A stretch of 38,193 nt of DNA, from NCBI GenBank assembly GCA_016938615.1, contig JAFGUH010000264.1, forward strand, positions 1 to 38,193, in the 5' to 3' direction. This DNA comes from Halothiobacillaceae bacterium (GTDB lineage Bacteria > Pseudomonadota > Gammaproteobacteria > Halothiobacillales > Halothiobacillaceae). A program made the translations under genes and the position numbers. The notes under the pieces are model-generated. The model was given only the letters and a program-made list of their open reading frames with translations. It did not search any database and was not told the DNA's origin. Positions 8,376-19,266 of the stretch are shown here, in pieces (positions within the stretch are counted from its first letter, which is position 1; every line of letters starts with the position of its first letter).

Positions 8376-9576
8376 AACCACGATCGATTACGCGAGTTTT
8401 CCGGACGTACGGGGCCGATTTGGCGACTACGGAGGTCGCTATGTGGCCGAGACCCTGATGGAACCGATCGAGGAGTTGACGGCAGCCTATCAGCGCTACC
8501 GAAACGACCCGGACTTCCTAGAGGAATTCCAGGGTGACCTCCGCGACTATGTGGGTCGGCCTACCGCGCTGTATCACGCCAAGCGCCTCTCGGAATTCTA
8601 CGGCGCGGAGATCTGGCTCAAGCGGGAGGACCTCAACCACACCGGCGCGCACAAGATCAACAATGCCCTCGGCCAGGCTCTGCTCGCCAAGCGCATGGGC
8701 AAGACCCGTATCATCGCCGAGACGGGTGCCGGGCAGCACGGTGTCGCCACCGCAACGGTCGCCGCGCGTCTCGGCATCGAGTGCGTCGTGTACATGGGCG
8801 CCGACGATATCCAGCGCCAGGCCCCGAACGTCTTCCGCATGCGCCTGCTGGGCGCGACGGTCGTGCCGGTCGATTCCGGCACCCGGACGCTGAAGGACGC
8901 GCTCAACGAGGCGATGCGCGACTGGGTGACCAATGTCGATGACACCTTCTACATCATTGGCACCGTCGCCGGGCCGCACCCGTATCCGCAGATGGTGCGC
9001 GACTTCCAGTCGGTGATAGGTCGTGAGGCCCGCGCCCAGATGCTGGAGAGGACCGGAGTGCTGCCGGACCAGGTGGCCGCCTGCGTGGGCGGCGGTTCGA
9101 ACGCGATCGGCATCTTTCACGCCTTTCTCGGTGACGATGGGGTCGAGTTGCACGGCTCAGAGGCCGGCGGCGACGGGGTGGAGACCGGCCGACATGCCGC
9201 GCCCCTCACCGCCGGGCGTCCGGGCGTGTTACACGGCAACCGCACCTATCTGATGGAAGACGAGAACGGCCAGATCATTGGCACGCACTCGATCTCCGCC
9301 GGGCTCGACTACCCCGGCGTCGGGCCCGAACACGCCTGGCTCAAGGATATCGGCCGGGTCAGCTATGCCGCCATCACCGATGAGCAGGCCATGGCCGCTT
9401 TCCACGACCTGATGCGTTGTGAGGGCATCATTCCGGCGATCGAGTCCGCCCACGCGATTGCGCACGCCCGTCTGCTGGCCGAGGCGCGTGGAGGGCAGCG
9501 TATCCTGGTCAATCTCTCCGGCCGGGGCGACAAGGACATCAACACCGTGGCCAAGCTCGAGGGGATCGAATTGTGA
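8347..9576 (+). CDS. trpB: Tryptophan synthase beta subunit
   Basis: PLP enzyme that joins indole and serine to form tryptophan, working as an alpha2-beta2 complex with TrpA. The 409-residue sequence contains the PLP lysine in [13 protein letters not shown] (Lys103), the catalytic region [13 protein letters not shown], the phosphate-cradle GGGSNAIG, and the C-terminal [11 protein letters not shown] Shine-Dalgarno AAGGGG precedes the ATG at 8347, inside the end of trpF. This is the classical TrpB1 type expected beside trpA. The next gene starts on the GTGA that overlaps the trpB stop, keeping the two subunits equimolar. Confidence 0.98.
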   Translation: MPESNDMATETTIDYASFPDVRGRFGDYGGRYVAETLMEPIEELTAAYQRYRNDPDFLEEFQGDLRDYVGRPTALYHAKRLSEFYGAEIWLKREDLNHTGAHKINNALGQALLAKRMGKTRIIAETGAGQHGVATATVAARLGIECVVYMGADDIQRQAPNVFRMRLLGATVVPVDSGTRTLKDALNEAMRDWVTNVDDTFYIIGTVAGPHPYPQMVRDFQSVIGREARAQMLERTGVLPDQVAACVGGGSNAIGIFHAFLGDDGVELHGSEAGGDGVETGRHAAPLTAGRPGVLHGNRTYLMEDENGQIIGTHSISAGLDYPGVGPEHAWLKDIGRVSYAAITDEQAMAAFHDLMRCEGIIPAIESAHAIAHARLLAEARGGQRILVNLSGRGDKDINTVAKLEGIEL

Positions 9577-10421
9577 GCGACACCCGACACGCCAGTGGCA
9601 GCCGTCTGGCACCGTTGTTCCAGCGGCTTTCCATCGAGAACCGTGCCGCCCTGATTCCCTACATCACCGCGGGTGACCCAAGCGCGGCGGCGACGCTCGA
9701 CCTGATGCACGCGCTGGTCGAGGGAGGCGCGGATGCGATCGAGGTGGGGGTGCCGTTCTCCGACCCGATGGCGGACGGCCCGGTCATCCAGGCGGCGCAT
9801 GAGCGCGCCCTGCGCTCCGGGCTCGGCCTGCGCGGCGTACTCGATCTGGTGGCGGAGTTCCGCAACCGTGATGCGCAGACGCCGGTGATCCTGATGGGCT
9901 ACCAGAACCCGATCGAGGCGATGGGAGTGGCCGATTTCGCGGCACGTGCCGCCGAAGTGGGCGTCGACGGCGTGCTGACGGTTGACCTCCCCCCCGAAGA
10001 GGCCGACGAACTGTCCGCGGCACTGCGCGCACCGGGGCTCGACAGCATTTTCCTGCTCGCGCCCACCACTCGCGCCGAACGCACACAGGCGGTGGCTTCG
10101 CGTGCTTCGGGCTTCATTTATTACGTCTCGCTCAAAGGGGTGACGGGGGCGTCCAACCTTGACACGGACGCACTGGGCGATCAGCTCGACCGCATCCGCG
10201 AGACTTGCGAACTGCCAGTGGGCGTGGGATTCGGCATCCGTGACGCGGATACCGCCGCGCGAGTCGGCGCCGTGGCCGATGCGGTGATTGTCGGCAGTGC
10301 CATCGTCCGTCTGATTCACGAGCGCGCCGAGGCCGCGGGCGGCGTGGATGCGACCGTGCTCGGCGAGGTGCGCGATTATGTCGCGACCATGCGTCAAGGC
10401 ATCGCTTCGGCACGGGCGTGA
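9573..10421 (+). CDS. trpA: Tryptophan synthase alpha subunit
   Basis: Cleaves indole-3-glycerol phosphate to indole, which is channelled to TrpB. The 282-residue barrel has the catalytic Glu and Asp in [20 protein letters not shown], the active-site loop after [13 protein letters not shown], and the phosphate-binding [11 protein letters not shown] and AVIVGSAIV. Translation starts at GTG 9573, overlapping the trpB stop by 4 bases (GTGA). A gap of about 100 bases separates it from accD, with no clear terminator, so read-through into accD is likely. Confidence 0.98.
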   Translation: MSDTRHASGSRLAPLFQRLSIENRAALIPYITAGDPSAAATLDLMHALVEGGADAIEVGVPFSDPMADGPVIQAAHERALRSGLGLRGVLDLVAEFRNRDAQTPVILMGYQNPIEAMGVADFAARAAEVGVDGVLTVDLPPEEADELSAALRAPGLDSIFLLAPTTRAERTQAVASRASGFIYYVSLKGVTGASNLDTDALGDQLDRIRETCELPVGVGFGIRDADTAARVGAVADAVIVGSAIVRLIHERAEAAGGVDATVLGEVRDYVATMRQGIASARA

Positions 10422-10520
10422 AGGCCCTGTACCCGATTGACGGCGTGCCGAGCGGCGACGCGCGCAGATAGATAAGCCGAGATCCGTTCGGCGGCCGACC
10501 TAACCCTGGGAGACTGGAAC

Positions 10521-11405
10521 ATGAGCTGGCTCGACAAGCTGATTCCCTCACGCATTCGAACCGAGAACACCGGCAAGCGAGGTGTGCCCGAGGGGCTTTG
10601 GGTCAAATGCGTCGGTTGCGACGCGGTGCTCTACCGCGAGGAGTTGCGACGCAACCTCGAGGTGTGTCCGAAGTGCGGGCACCACATGCGTATCGGTGTG
10701 CGCGAGCGGCTGGACGCCTTTCTCGATAGCCACGGGCGCGAGGAATTGTTCGGCGGGATCGGGCCCGTGGACATGCTCAAGTTCCGCGATCAGAAGAAAT
10801 ACCGCGACCGGATCAACGCGAGCCAGAAGGCGACCGGCGAGAACGATGCCCTGGTGGTCATGCGTGGCCAGCTCGACGGCGTAGCGGTAATCACCGCTGC
10901 CTTCAACTTCGCCTTCATGGGCGGATCGATGGGGTCGGTCGTCGGCGAGAAGTTCGTCCGTGCGGTTGACTCGGCGATCGAGAACCGCTGCGCATTGGTC
11001 TGCTTCACGGCCTCGGGTGGGGCGCGCATGCAGGAGGCATTGTTCTCGCTGATGCAGATGGCCAAAACCTCGGCGGCCCTGACCCGATTGTCGAAAAAAC
11101 GCCTGCCGTTCATCGTGGTGCTCACCGATCCCACGATGGGGGGCGTGTCCGCCTCGCTGGCGATGCTCGGCGACGTCCAGATTGCCGAGCCGAACGCCCT
11201 GATCGGCTTTGCCGGCCCGCGCGTTATCGAGCAGACCGTGCGCGAGACCTTGCCCGAAGGTTTCCAGCGCAGCGAGTTTCTGCTCGAGCACGGCGCCATC
11301 GACATGATCGTTGCCCGCAGCGATCTGCCGCAGACCATCGCCTTGCTGATTGCCAACCTGCAGAAAAAAGACCTGCCCAAGACGGAGGCGAAAGCCGCTT
11401 CGTGA
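10521..11405 (+). CDS. accD: Acetyl-CoA carboxylase carboxyltransferase beta subunit
   Basis: With AccA it transfers carboxyl from biotin to acetyl-CoA, giving malonyl-CoA for fatty acids and, here, for the polyene synthase downstream in the window. The 294-residue protein has the N-terminal zinc ribbon with four cysteines (C30, C33, C49, C52) and the crotonase-fold core ([49 protein letters not shown]). Length is normal for AccD. A GGGAG Shine-Dalgarno sits 9 bases before the ATG. The trpA-accD-folC order is conserved in gammaproteobacteria. Confidence 0.98.
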   Translation: MSWLDKLIPSRIRTENTGKRGVPEGLWVKCVGCDAVLYREELRRNLEVCPKCGHHMRIGVRERLDAFLDSHGREELFGGIGPVDMLKFRDQKKYRDRINASQKATGENDALVVMRGQLDGVAVITAAFNFAFMGGSMGSVVGEKFVRAVDSAIENRCALVCFTASGGARMQEALFSLMQMAKTSAALTRLSKKRLPFIVVLTDPTMGGVSASLAMLGDVQIAEPNALIGFAGPRVIEQTVRETLPEGFQRSEFLLEHGAIDMIVARSDLPQTIALLIANLQKKDLPKTEAKAAS

Positions 11406-11412
11406 AGGCGGC

Positions 11413-12735
11413 GTGCCACGCGTTTCGCTCACGGTGCCGGCTTTGAGTCGGTCGATCGAGGTCTGGCTCGATCAATTGATGGCCCGGGACCCGAACCGGA
11501 TCGAGCCGGGGGTCGAGCGTACTCGTCGGATTGCCAACGACCTGCTTGACGGTCGACCCTCGGCCTGTGTGATCAGTGTCGCCGGCACGAACGGAAAGGG
11601 ATCGAGCGTGATGATGGCCGAGTCGATCTGTGCGGCCGCCGGGTACCGGGTGGGCAGCTACACCTCGCCGCACCTGACCGATGTGCGTGAACGATTTCGG
11701 GTCGCGGGTCGTGAGGTGGAGGCAAGCGCGTTGATCGGGGCCTTCGAGCGAATCGATGTCCACCCCGAGAGCGGGGCGCTCACCTATTTCGAATGGCTGA
11801 CCGTGGCCGCGTTCCTTGTTTTCGAGCGGGCGGCGCTGGATGTCTGGGTGCTCGAGGTCGGCCTGGGTGGGCGTCTGGATGCGGTCAACGCACTGGATGC
11901 GGACCTCGCACTGATCACTCCGATCGGGCTGGACCACCAGGCGTGGCTCGGCGAAACCCGCGATGCGATCGGCGGCGAGAAGGCCGGCATCCTTCGCCCT
12001 CGCCAGCCCGCTGTCTACAGTGACCCGTCACCGGTCGATTCGGTCGAGCAGGCCGCTCGGCGGGTCGGGGCCGATCTCTGGATTCTGGGTCGGGACTATC
12101 ACCTGGTAGTCGACGAGTCGGTCATGACCGCGTCGGTCGGGTGTCTCGAACGGCGGGGTCGGCGTACGTCGTTGCCGTTGCCGCGGCATGTCGGTACGCA
12201 TCAATGGCAGAACGCGGCGAGTGTCGTTGCTTTGTTACAACACCCCGGCAGCCCGCTTGTCGTGCCGGATGCGGCCGTGGCGACCGGTCTGGCTGCGTTG
12301 CAGCTGGCCGGTCGTCTGGAACGGCGTTGCGATCGAGGTCGGTCGGTGTGGTTCGATGTGGCCCATAATACCGAGGCGGCCGATGCGCTGGCTGCAGCGT
12401 TGAGTGAGCGACCACCCACGGGGCGTCGTCTCGCCGTGTTCTCGGCGTTTGCCGACAAGCCGATCGAGGCGTTGGTACGGCCCTTGGCCGCCCTGATTGA
12501 TGGGTGGTGGATCGCGCCGTTGACGGAACCGCGCGCCGCCGAAGTGGGTCGGATCGAGTCGGCGCTGGTCTCGGCCGGCGCTTGTCGGGTGCAGCGTGAA
12601 GCCGACCTGTCGAGCGCGTATAATGCCGCCCTGATCGAGGCCGGGGAGGGCGACGAACTCGTGGTGTTCGGCTCCTTTCACGTCGTGGGTCCGTTGCGGG
12701 CCCGACTGGACGAAAACGAGAATGCCGACGCCTGA
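11413..12735 (+). CDS. folC: Bifunctional folylpolyglutamate synthase / dihydrofolate synthase
   Basis: Adds glutamate to dihydropteroate and then to folates; a Mur-ligase relative. The 440-residue product carries the ATP P-loop GTNGKGSS (58-65), then YTSPHLTDVRERFRV, the metal/substrate region WVLEVGLGGRLDAVN, LITPIGLDHQAWLG with the conserved His, and GEKAGILR. The C-terminal domain begins near WFDVAHNTEAADAL and ends FGSFHVVGPLR. The start is taken as GTG 11413, eight bases after the accD stop, with GAAGG just upstream. The frame is open further upstream but there it lies inside accD. It precedes the SPOR gene as usual. Confidence 0.96.
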   Translation: MPRVSLTVPALSRSIEVWLDQLMARDPNRIEPGVERTRRIANDLLDGRPSACVISVAGTNGKGSSVMMAESICAAAGYRVGSYTSPHLTDVRERFRVAGREVEASALIGAFERIDVHPESGALTYFEWLTVAAFLVFERAALDVWVLEVGLGGRLDAVNALDADLALITPIGLDHQAWLGETRDAIGGEKAGILRPRQPAVYSDPSPVDSVEQAARRVGADLWILGRDYHLVVDESVMTASVGCLERRGRRTSLPLPRHVGTHQWQNAASVVALLQHPGSPLVVPDAAVATGLAALQLAGRLERRCDRGRSVWFDVAHNTEAADALAAALSERPPTGRRLAVFSAFADKPIEALVRPLAALIDGWWIAPLTEPRAAEVGRIESALVSAGACRVQREADLSSAYNAALIEAGEGDELVVFGSFHVVGPLRARLDENENADA

Positions 12736-12767
12736 GCGCGTCCTGGCCGAGTCGACAAGGGGGTGCC

Positions 12768-13541
12768 GTGGCAGAGCAAACCGAATCAAACTGGACCGAG
12801 TCTCGCTTTCGCCAACGGCTGGTGGGCGCATCGGTCGTCGTGGCCCTCGCGGTGCTCCTGTTGCCTCTGTGGCTCGACGGCAGCGGGATCGACAGCCTGC
12901 GGGTCCAGTCGGTGCCGGAAAAACCGGCCGTGGAGGGTGCCGAAGCGATCGATATCCCGCAACCGCCCGGCGACAGCGGCGAGCCGCTAGATCAGCCACC
13001 TGGCGCCCTTTTCCCTGATCAGACCCCTATCGAGGCGCGCCCGGAGGGCGAGGGCGAGTCGATGAGTCAGTCCCCGGACGACGCGGCGCCCGCTGCGACC
13101 TCCGGCACGGAGGCGGGCGCGAACGGCGCAGGCTTGCGGGCCGAGCCAAGCGATCGACTCACGAGCCAGTCCAGTGCCGATACGCGTGAGGACGTCGTGA
13201 CCGAGGCCAAGACCGATGCCGATCAGGCCTCGGCCGAGGAGGGCGCGACGGCCTCGGAGGAAGCGCCGGCCGTGACGGAATCGGCTGATCTGCCCGAGAG
13301 TGCCAGTGACGGCGAGTTCGTGGTGCAGCTGGGCAGTTTTTCGGACGAGCGCAACGCGAAAGCGTTGGCCGAGTCGGTGGAATCCTCGGGTTTCGACGTG
13401 TTCGTCGAGCCCCTGTTCTCCGAACAGGGTACGGTCTGGCGGGTGCGCGTCGGGCCGTATGCATCGCGTGAGCTGGCTGGCGAGGCGACCGACCGATTGC
13501 GCCAGCGTATCGGCCGGGACGGTCTGGTAATGACGAAATGA
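12768..13541 (+). CDS. DedD-like SPOR-domain protein
   Basis: Inner-membrane protein with a periplasmic peptidoglycan-binding SPOR domain, likely recruited to the division septum as DedD is. In 257 residues it has a short cytoplasmic N-terminus, one membrane helix (about 18-36, VGASVVVALAVLLLPLWL), a long Pro/Glu/Ala-rich disordered linker (about 40-175) and a C-terminal SPOR domain (about 183-255) that opens EFVVQLGSFSDERNAKALA and contains VWRVRVGPYASRELA. The start is GTG 12768, 33 bases after folC. The position between folC and cvpA is where dedD lies in gammaproteobacteria. The linker is typical of the family in being poorly conserved. Confidence 0.9.
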   Translation: MAEQTESNWTESRFRQRLVGASVVVALAVLLLPLWLDGSGIDSLRVQSVPEKPAVEGAEAIDIPQPPGDSGEPLDQPPGALFPDQTPIEARPEGEGESMSQSPDDAAPAATSGTEAGANGAGLRAEPSDRLTSQSSADTREDVVTEAKTDADQASAEEGATASEEAPAVTESADLPESASDGEFVVQLGSFSDERNAKALAESVESSGFDVFVEPLFSEQGTVWRVRVGPYASRELAGEATDRLRQRIGRDGLVMTK

Positions 13542-13593
13542 TCGTGGACTGCCTGGGCCGGTCCGCCCAACTATCTCGTTCCGGGAGACCCGC

Positions 13594-14082
13594 ATGACGC
13601 TGGTGGATTGGATCCTGCTGGCCATCGTGTTGATATCGACCGCCATTGCTCTCGTACGCGGATTCATCAAGGAGGTGATATCGCTCGCGACCTGGTTGGC
13701 GGCGTTCGGCATCGCCTTCGCCTTCTCCCAGCCGGCCGCGAGCCTGGTGCCGGCGGCGGTGGATATTCCGTCGGCTCGGGTGGCAATCGCATTCGTGGCA
13801 CTGTTCGTGATCGTGCTAATCCTGGGCGGGATCATCAACTGGGCGGTGTCGAAGCTGGTGGAGACGACCGGGCTGTCGGGGACCGATCGCTCGGTGGGCA
13901 TGGTGTTCGGCCTGTTGCGGGGTGTGCTGATCGTCGCCGGGCTGTTGTTGCTTGGCGGTCTGACCGCGCTGCCCCGCGAGGATTGGTGGGAGGCCTCCAC
14001 ACTGATACCGCACTTCCAGGTGGTTGCCCAGTGGCTGCTCGCGGTTCTGCCCGCCGACGTCGCCCGGAATGTGTCCTGGTGA
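13594..14082 (+). CDS. cvpA: CvpA-family membrane protein
   Basis: A 162-residue inner-membrane protein of the CvpA/colicin V production family, about the usual size. Four hydrophobic segments are visible: WILLAIVLISTAIALVRGF near the N-terminus, then around 30-48, 63-88 and 103-125. The family opening MTLVDW..L is present. The biochemical role is not settled in the literature; it is linked to envelope stress and colicin V export in enterobacteria. A Shine-Dalgarno GGGAG precedes the ATG. A 211-bp gap without a gene follows before purF. Confidence 0.93.
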   Translation: MTLVDWILLAIVLISTAIALVRGFIKEVISLATWLAAFGIAFAFSQPAASLVPAAVDIPSARVAIAFVALFVIVLILGGIINWAVSKLVETTGLSGTDRSVGMVFGLLRGVLIVAGLLLLGGLTALPREDWWEASTLIPHFQVVAQWLLAVLPADVARNVSW

Positions 14083-14293
14083 GAGCGGGCGGCGGTCCAC
14101 CGGGCCGTGCCGCGGCTCGTTAACGCGTTTTCACGCGGTGCGCCGGATCGTGCATCGCTTCCGGGGAGACCCGACCGACGCCGGGCTGGTCCATGGACCG
14201 GTCCGGCGTGATCGATTCGGTCGTCGGCCAAGGAGCGGCGGGGCCGAGGGCTTTTGACCTTTTGCACGGTTACGTACCGAGGTGGTTTGACGC

Positions 14294-15829
14294 ATGTGCG
14301 GCATTATTGGAATGGTGGCGAAATCGCCGGTCAATCAGGCGCTGTATGACGGGCTGACCGTGTTGCAGCACCGTGGTCAGGATGCGGCGGGCATCCTGAC
14401 CTCCGACGAGCAGCGACTTTTCCTTCGCAAGGAAAACGGCCTGGTCAAGGATGTCTTTCACACGCGTCACATGCGTCAGTTGATGGGGAACATGGGCATC
14501 GGGCACGTGCGGTACCCGACCGCCGGCTGTGATTCCTCCGCCGAGGCCCAACCCTTCTACGTCAACGCGCCCTTCGGTATCGCGATGGGGCACAACGGCA
14601 ACCTCACCAACGTAGACGAGCTACGTGCTGCCGTGGTCGCCGAGGATCGGCGTCATCTCAATACCAATTCCGACTCGGAAGTGCTGCTGAACGTGTTCGC
14701 TCATGAACTGGCAGCGATCGCCGGGGCGCAACCGACGGCCGACAATGTGTTCGCCGCGATCACGAACGTTCACCGCCGGGCCCGCGGCGCCTACGCGGTG
14801 ATCGGCCTGATTGCCGGCATCGGCGTGTTCGCCTTCCGCGACCCGCACGGTATTCGCCCGGTGTGCTTTGGCAAGCGGGAAACCGAACACGGCACCGAGT
14901 ACATGGTTGCCTCGGAGTCGGTGGCCATCGAGGCCGGCGAGTTCGAACTGGTGCGCGATCTGGCGCCCGGTGAGGCGATCTTCATCTCCAGCGACGGCGA
15001 GGTGACACTGCGCCAGTGTGCCGACGATCCGTCGTATTCGAGCTGCATCTTCGAGTACGTCTATCTCGCGCGCCCCGATTCGATCATCGACGACGTGTCG
15101 GTCTACAGGGCGCGCATGCGAATGGGCGAGAAACTGGCCGAGAAGATCGAGCGCGAGTGGGCGCATCACGACATCGACGTGGTGATCCCCATTCCGGACA
15201 CCAGCCGAACGGCGGCGCTGGAAATCGCGGTCAACCTCAATCTCAAGTACCGTGAGGGGTTCGTCAAAAACCGCTACATCGCGCGGACCTTCATCATGCC
15301 GGGTCAGGCCAAGCGCAAGCGTTCGGTGCGCCAGAAGCTCAACGCGATCGACCTCGAGTTCCGCGGCAAGAACGTCCTGCTGGTCGACGATTCGATCGTG
15401 CGCGGCACCACATCGAGCGAGATCATCCGCATGGCCCGCGAGGCCGGCGCCAAAAAGGTGTTCATGGCGTCGGCCGCGCCCGCGGTGCGATTCCCCAACG
15501 TCTACGGCATCGACATGCCGGCAGCCAACGAATTCGTCGCCCACGATCGGGACGTCGAGGCGATTCGCGACGTGATCGGTGCCGACGACCTGATCTATCA
15601 GGACCTCGAGGACCTCAAGGAAGCGGTGCGGTTGGGCAATTCCACCCTGTCGGAATTCGACTGCTCCTGTTTCACCGGCGACTACGTCACCAACGATATC
15701 GACACGGCCTATCTCGACAACCTTGCGAGCAACCGGGCCGACAGCGAGCGTGACAAGGCGACCGGCGCGGTCGGTGCCTCGCGCCGTTCGAGGGATATCG
15801 TCTCCGTTGGCCTTTACAATGACCAGTGA
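14294..15829 (+). CDS. purF: Amidophosphoribosyltransferase
   Basis: First committed step of purine synthesis: PRPP plus glutamine gives phosphoribosylamine. The 511-residue protein starts MCGIIGMV, so Cys2 becomes the N-terminal nucleophile of the glutaminase domain after Met removal. That domain includes [19 protein letters not shown] and MGHNGNLTN. The C-terminal phosphoribosyltransferase half contains [16 protein letters not shown] and the PRPP loop [17 protein letters not shown]. Near the C-terminus is a Cys-containing stretch, [12 protein letters not shown]. Length matches enterobacterial PurF. The gap upstream of purF (14083-14293) has no PurR-like palindrome that I can recognise. Confidence 0.98.
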   Translation: MCGIIGMVAKSPVNQALYDGLTVLQHRGQDAAGILTSDEQRLFLRKENGLVKDVFHTRHMRQLMGNMGIGHVRYPTAGCDSSAEAQPFYVNAPFGIAMGHNGNLTNVDELRAAVVAEDRRHLNTNSDSEVLLNVFAHELAAIAGAQPTADNVFAAITNVHRRARGAYAVIGLIAGIGVFAFRDPHGIRPVCFGKRETEHGTEYMVASESVAIEAGEFELVRDLAPGEAIFISSDGEVTLRQCADDPSYSSCIFEYVYLARPDSIIDDVSVYRARMRMGEKLAEKIEREWAHHDIDVVIPIPDTSRTAALEIAVNLNLKYREGFVKNRYIARTFIMPGQAKRKRSVRQKLNAIDLEFRGKNVLLVDDSIVRGTTSSEIIRMAREAGAKKVFMASAAPAVRFPNVYGIDMPAANEFVAHDRDVEAIRDVIGADDLIYQDLEDLKEAVRLGNSTLSEFDCSCFTGDYVTNDIDTAYLDNLASNRADSERDKATGAVGASRRSRDIVSVGLYNDQ

Positions 15830-16502
15830 TCGCTCAGGCCCGGCCCGGCTGGTCGCCTTTCTGCTTGTGCTGGCCGGCCTGCTCGGTTCGACAGTGGCGA
15901 TGGCCGCCCCCAGTGGTACTCAGCCCATGAACGAGCACGCCACCTCGATACCCGCCAAGGTCGAACGCGCCGCCGCGGCCATGACCCAGCGACTCGCGGC
16001 CCGCTCGGATGACGGCCGACAACAGGCGCTGGTCGTCGACGTCGGTTTGCAGCGGCTCTACCTGTTCGAGGCGGGGCGACTGGTTGGCGAGTATCCGGTT
16101 TCCACGGCGGAAAAAGGGACCGGCAACGCGGAAGGCAGCATGCGTACGCCGCTGGGTCTGCATCGTGTCGACGAGAAGATCGGTGCCGGGGCACCGACGG
16201 GGATGATCTTCCGCGGACGACGTCCGACCGGGCAGTTCGCCGAGATATTGACCGACCCGGACGCGCGCGCCAAACGGGACGACGTCACCAGCCGCATTCT
16301 CTGGCTCTCGGGACTGGAGCCCGGCGTGAACCAGGGGGGCGAGGTCGATTCCAAGCGACGTTTCATTTACATCCACGGCACGCCGGAGGAAGGCCGGATC
16401 GGCAGACCCGCCTCGCACGGCTGCGTGCGGATGACCAATGCCGATGTAATCGAGCTGTTCGACCGCGTCGAGGTCGGCGCCCTGGTCGATATCATCGATT
16501 GA
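15819..16502 (+). CDS. Periplasmic L,D-transpeptidase (YkuD family)
   Basis: Likely crosslinks peptidoglycan or attaches protein to it, with a Cys nucleophile. The 227-residue product starts at ATG 15819, inside the last codons of purF (11-base overlap). It has a signal peptide of about 29 residues (core [19 protein letters not shown]). The YkuD domain follows: [23 protein letters not shown], then TPLGLHRV, then the catalytic stretch [20 protein letters not shown] with the usual His...Ser-His-Gly-Cys. There is no recognisable LysM or other binding domain. An upstream in-frame ATG (15723) would lie wholly in purF and lose the signal peptide's position. Confidence 0.93.
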   Translation: MTSDRSGPARLVAFLLVLAGLLGSTVAMAAPSGTQPMNEHATSIPAKVERAAAAMTQRLAARSDDGRQQALVVDVGLQRLYLFEAGRLVGEYPVSTAEKGTGNAEGSMRTPLGLHRVDEKIGAGAPTGMIFRGRRPTGQFAEILTDPDARAKRDDVTSRILWLSGLEPGVNQGGEVDSKRRFIYIHGTPEEGRIGRPASHGCVRMTNADVIELFDRVEVGALVDIID

Positions 16503-16618
16503 TGAAGGCATGTCGTGGCCGGGATCGCTTCCGGCTCGGCCACTTTATGTCGAGTGCACCCCGGGCCCCGCGGTCGGGTACTGAACATGGGAATAACCGA
16601 GACACAAGGAGAAGTGTG

Positions 16619-17269
16619 ATGCCGCAATGGGTGCGTTTTTCGATCGTGATGCTGGCCATTTCGGTGGGATCCGGCTGCGCGGTGACGCGTAGCGAGATGG
16701 ATCTGGCCGAGGTGCCCGTCGAGAACCCGGCTGAAGGCCCCGAGGTCACGTTCGTCCGGTTGGTCGATGCGCGTGATTTCGAGTTGGAGCCGGGTGATCC
16801 CAGTACCCCGTCGCTCAAGAACGGCGAAATCGAGAATGCGTCGATCACCTCCCGTGCCCTCGCCCGCAAACGAAACGGGTATGGGCAGGCCCTTGGCGAC
16901 ATCCTCCTGCCGGAGGGCAGTACGGTGACCGGGGTCGTGGAAAACCGATTGGCACGGAGTTTCGCGAACAGAGGCTATCGGGTGGTCGAGGAAGGTCAGC
17001 GCGGCTACACAGAGGCCGTACCGCTCGAGGTGAGTGTCGAGAGATTCTGGGGTTGGTTCACGCCTGGCTTCTTTACCATCGACTTGCAGTTCGAAACGCT
17101 CGTCCGGGTGACGGGCCCGCTTGCCGGACTGAGACACGGGAAGACATTCCAAGGAGCCTCCAAGGAAAGTTTTGCCGCCGCTATGGACGACAACTGGCGC
17201 AGGGTGCTGAACGCCGCGCTCGACAACCTCGAGGCGGACATACAGGCCACGCTGCCCGCGCCGGAGTGA
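16619..17269 (+). CDS. YajG-like outer-membrane lipoprotein of unknown role
   Basis: A 216-residue predicted lipoprotein. The start ATG 16619 is preceded by AAGGAG at ideal distance. The signal ends in lipobox GSGC (Cys20). Residue +2 is Ala, so export to the outer membrane is expected. The mature part ([79 protein letters not shown]) resembles YajG and the related lipoproteins sometimes labelled flagellar in pseudomonads. Function is not established. It stands alone between the transpeptidase (116-bp gap) and ilvD (127-bp gap). Confidence 0.75.
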   Translation: MPQWVRFSIVMLAISVGSGCAVTRSEMDLAEVPVENPAEGPEVTFVRLVDARDFELEPGDPSTPSLKNGEIENASITSRALARKRNGYGQALGDILLPEGSTVTGVVENRLARSFANRGYRVVEEGQRGYTEAVPLEVSVERFWGWFTPGFFTIDLQFETLVRVTGPLAGLRHGKTFQGASKESFAAAMDDNWRRVLNAALDNLEADIQATLPAPE

Positions 17270-17396
17270 CGAGCGGCCCCGGCACCGGAACGTCTCGGCG
17301 CCAGGGTGCCTGAGCGAACAAGCCGCAGATTTCGTTGAAAACCGACCACGGCTGCCGAAAGGTCCGTCGTCACCGATCGATCCGGAGACCCGATCC

Positions 17397-19262
17397 ATGC
17401 CCGATTATCGTTCCAAGACCACCACCCACGGCCGCAATATGGCCGGTGCCCGCGCCCTGTGGCGCGCGACGGGCGTGAAGGATGACGATTTCGGCAAACC
17501 GATCATTGCGATCGCCAATTCGTTCACCCAGTTCGTGCCGGGACACGTTCACCTCAAGGACATGGGCCAGCTGGTGGCGCGCGAGGTCGAGGCCGCCGGC
17601 GGGATCGCCAAGGAATTCAACACCATCGCGGTCGACGATGGCATCGCCATGGGTCACGGCGGCATGCTCTATTCGCTGCCCAGCCGCGACATCATCGCCG
17701 ACTCGGTCGAGTACATGGTCAACGCCCACTGCGCCGACGCGCTGGTGTGCATCTCCAACTGCGACAAGATCACCCCGGGGATGCTCAACGCCGCCATGCG
17801 TCTTAACATCCCGGTGGTGTTCGTCTCCGGCGGGCCGATGGAGGCGGGCAAGACGCGCCTGTCCGAGGATTCCGACGAGATCATCAAGCTCGACCTGGTC
17901 GATGCCATGGTCAAGGCCGCCGACGACTCGGTCTCCGACGAGACGCTCGCTCAGATCGAGCGCTCGGCCTGCCCGACCTGCGGTTCCTGCTCGGGGATGT
18001 TCACCGCCAACTCGATGAACTGCCTCACCGAGGCGCTGGGTCTCTCACTGCCGGGCAACGGCTCGCTGCTCGCCACCCACGCCGACCGCCGCGAGCTGTT
18101 TCTCGAGGCCGGTCGCCAGATCGTGCGGCTGGCCAAGGAGTACTACGAGAACGACGCGGCTGACGTGCTGCCGCGTTCGATCGCCACACGAGAGGCCTTC
18201 GAGAACGCCATGGCGCTCGACATCGCCATGGGCGGCTCGACCAACACCGTGCTGCACCTGCTGGCCGCGGCCCGCGAGGGCGAGGTCGCCTTCGACATGA
18301 CCGACATCGACCGCATGAGCCGCAAGATTCCGCACCTGTGCAAGGTCGCGCCGAGCACGGCGCAGTACCACATGGAGGACGTGCATCGCGCCGGCGGCGT
18401 GATGGCGATCCTGGGCGAGCTCGATCGGGCGGGGCTGCTGCACAACGACATCCCCACCGTGCACAGCAAGACCGTGTCTGAAGGATTGGACCGCTGGGAC
18501 ATCGCGCGCGACACCGCCTGCGACGAGGCCAAGAGTCGTTACCTCGCCGGTCCGGCGGGCATCCCTACCCAGACCGCGTTCTCGCAGGACACCCGTTGGC
18601 CGAGCCTGGATATCGACCGCGCCAAGGGCTGCATCCGCGACTACGAGCACGCCTATTCGAACGACGGCGGTCTCGCCGTGCTGTTCGGCAACATCGCCCG
18701 CGACGGCTGCATCGTTAAGACCGCCGGCGTGGACGAGTCCATCCTCAAGTTCACCGGCCGCGCGCGCGTCTTCGAGTCGCAGGATGCCGCCGTCGAGGCG
18801 ATCCTCAGTGACCAGATCGTCGCCGGCGACGTGGTGGTGATCCAGTACGAAGGCCCCAAGGGCGGGCCGGGCATGCAGGAAATGCTGTATCCGACCAGCT
18901 ACCTGAAATCCAAGGGGCTGGGCAAGGACTGCGCGCTTCTCACCGACGGGCGCTTTTCTGGCGGCACCTCGGGACTGTCCATCGGTCACGCCTCACCCGA
19001 GGCGGCCTCCGGGGGCGAGATCGCGCTGGTCGAAGAGGGCGACACCATCGTCATCGACATCCCCGAGCGCACGATTCATCTCGACATCAGCGATGCCGAC
19101 ATGGCCCACCGTCGCGAGAAGATGATCGAGCGTGGCGATGACGCCTACAAGCCGGTCAATCGCGAACGCTACGTCAGCCAGGCGCTCAAGGCCTACGCGG
19201 CCCTGACCACCTCGGCCTCGCTGGGCGCGGTGCGCGACCTCTCGCAGATCGGCGTGAAGTAA
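17397..19262 (+). CDS. ilvD: Dihydroxy-acid dehydratase
   Basis: Removes water from dihydroxyisovalerate and dihydroxymethylvalerate in valine and isoleucine synthesis. The 621-residue protein is full length for the IlvD/Edd family. Iron-sulfur ligands are visible as Cys122 in [11 protein letters not shown] and Cys195 within [11 protein letters not shown]. Other conserved parts are [11 protein letters not shown] near the N-terminus, [26 protein letters not shown] and [27 protein letters not shown] Shine-Dalgarno precedes ATG 17397. No leader-peptide attenuator is visible in the 127-bp gap upstream. The PaiB-like gene follows after 4 bases and is probably co-transcribed. Confidence 0.98.
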   Translation: MPDYRSKTTTHGRNMAGARALWRATGVKDDDFGKPIIAIANSFTQFVPGHVHLKDMGQLVAREVEAAGGIAKEFNTIAVDDGIAMGHGGMLYSLPSRDIIADSVEYMVNAHCADALVCISNCDKITPGMLNAAMRLNIPVVFVSGGPMEAGKTRLSEDSDEIIKLDLVDAMVKAADDSVSDETLAQIERSACPTCGSCSGMFTANSMNCLTEALGLSLPGNGSLLATHADRRELFLEAGRQIVRLAKEYYENDAADVLPRSIATREAFENAMALDIAMGGSTNTVLHLLAAAREGEVAFDMTDIDRMSRKIPHLCKVAPSTAQYHMEDVHRAGGVMAILGELDRAGLLHNDIPTVHSKTVSEGLDRWDIARDTACDEAKSRYLAGPAGIPTQTAFSQDTRWPSLDIDRAKGCIRDYEHAYSNDGGLAVLFGNIARDGCIVKTAGVDESILKFTGRARVFESQDAAVEAILSDQIVAGDVVVIQYEGPKGGPGMQEMLYPTSYLKSKGLGKDCALLTDGRFSGGTSGLSIGHASPEAASGGEIALVEEGDTIVIDIPERTIHLDISDADMAHRREKMIERGDDAYKPVNRERYVSQALKAYAALTTSASLGAVRDLSQIGVK

Positions 19263-19266
19263 GCCG

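Noticed and set aside
17270-17396. Leader-peptide attenuator before ilvD
   Set aside because: No run of Ile, Val or Leu codons and no terminator hairpin with a T-run is present.
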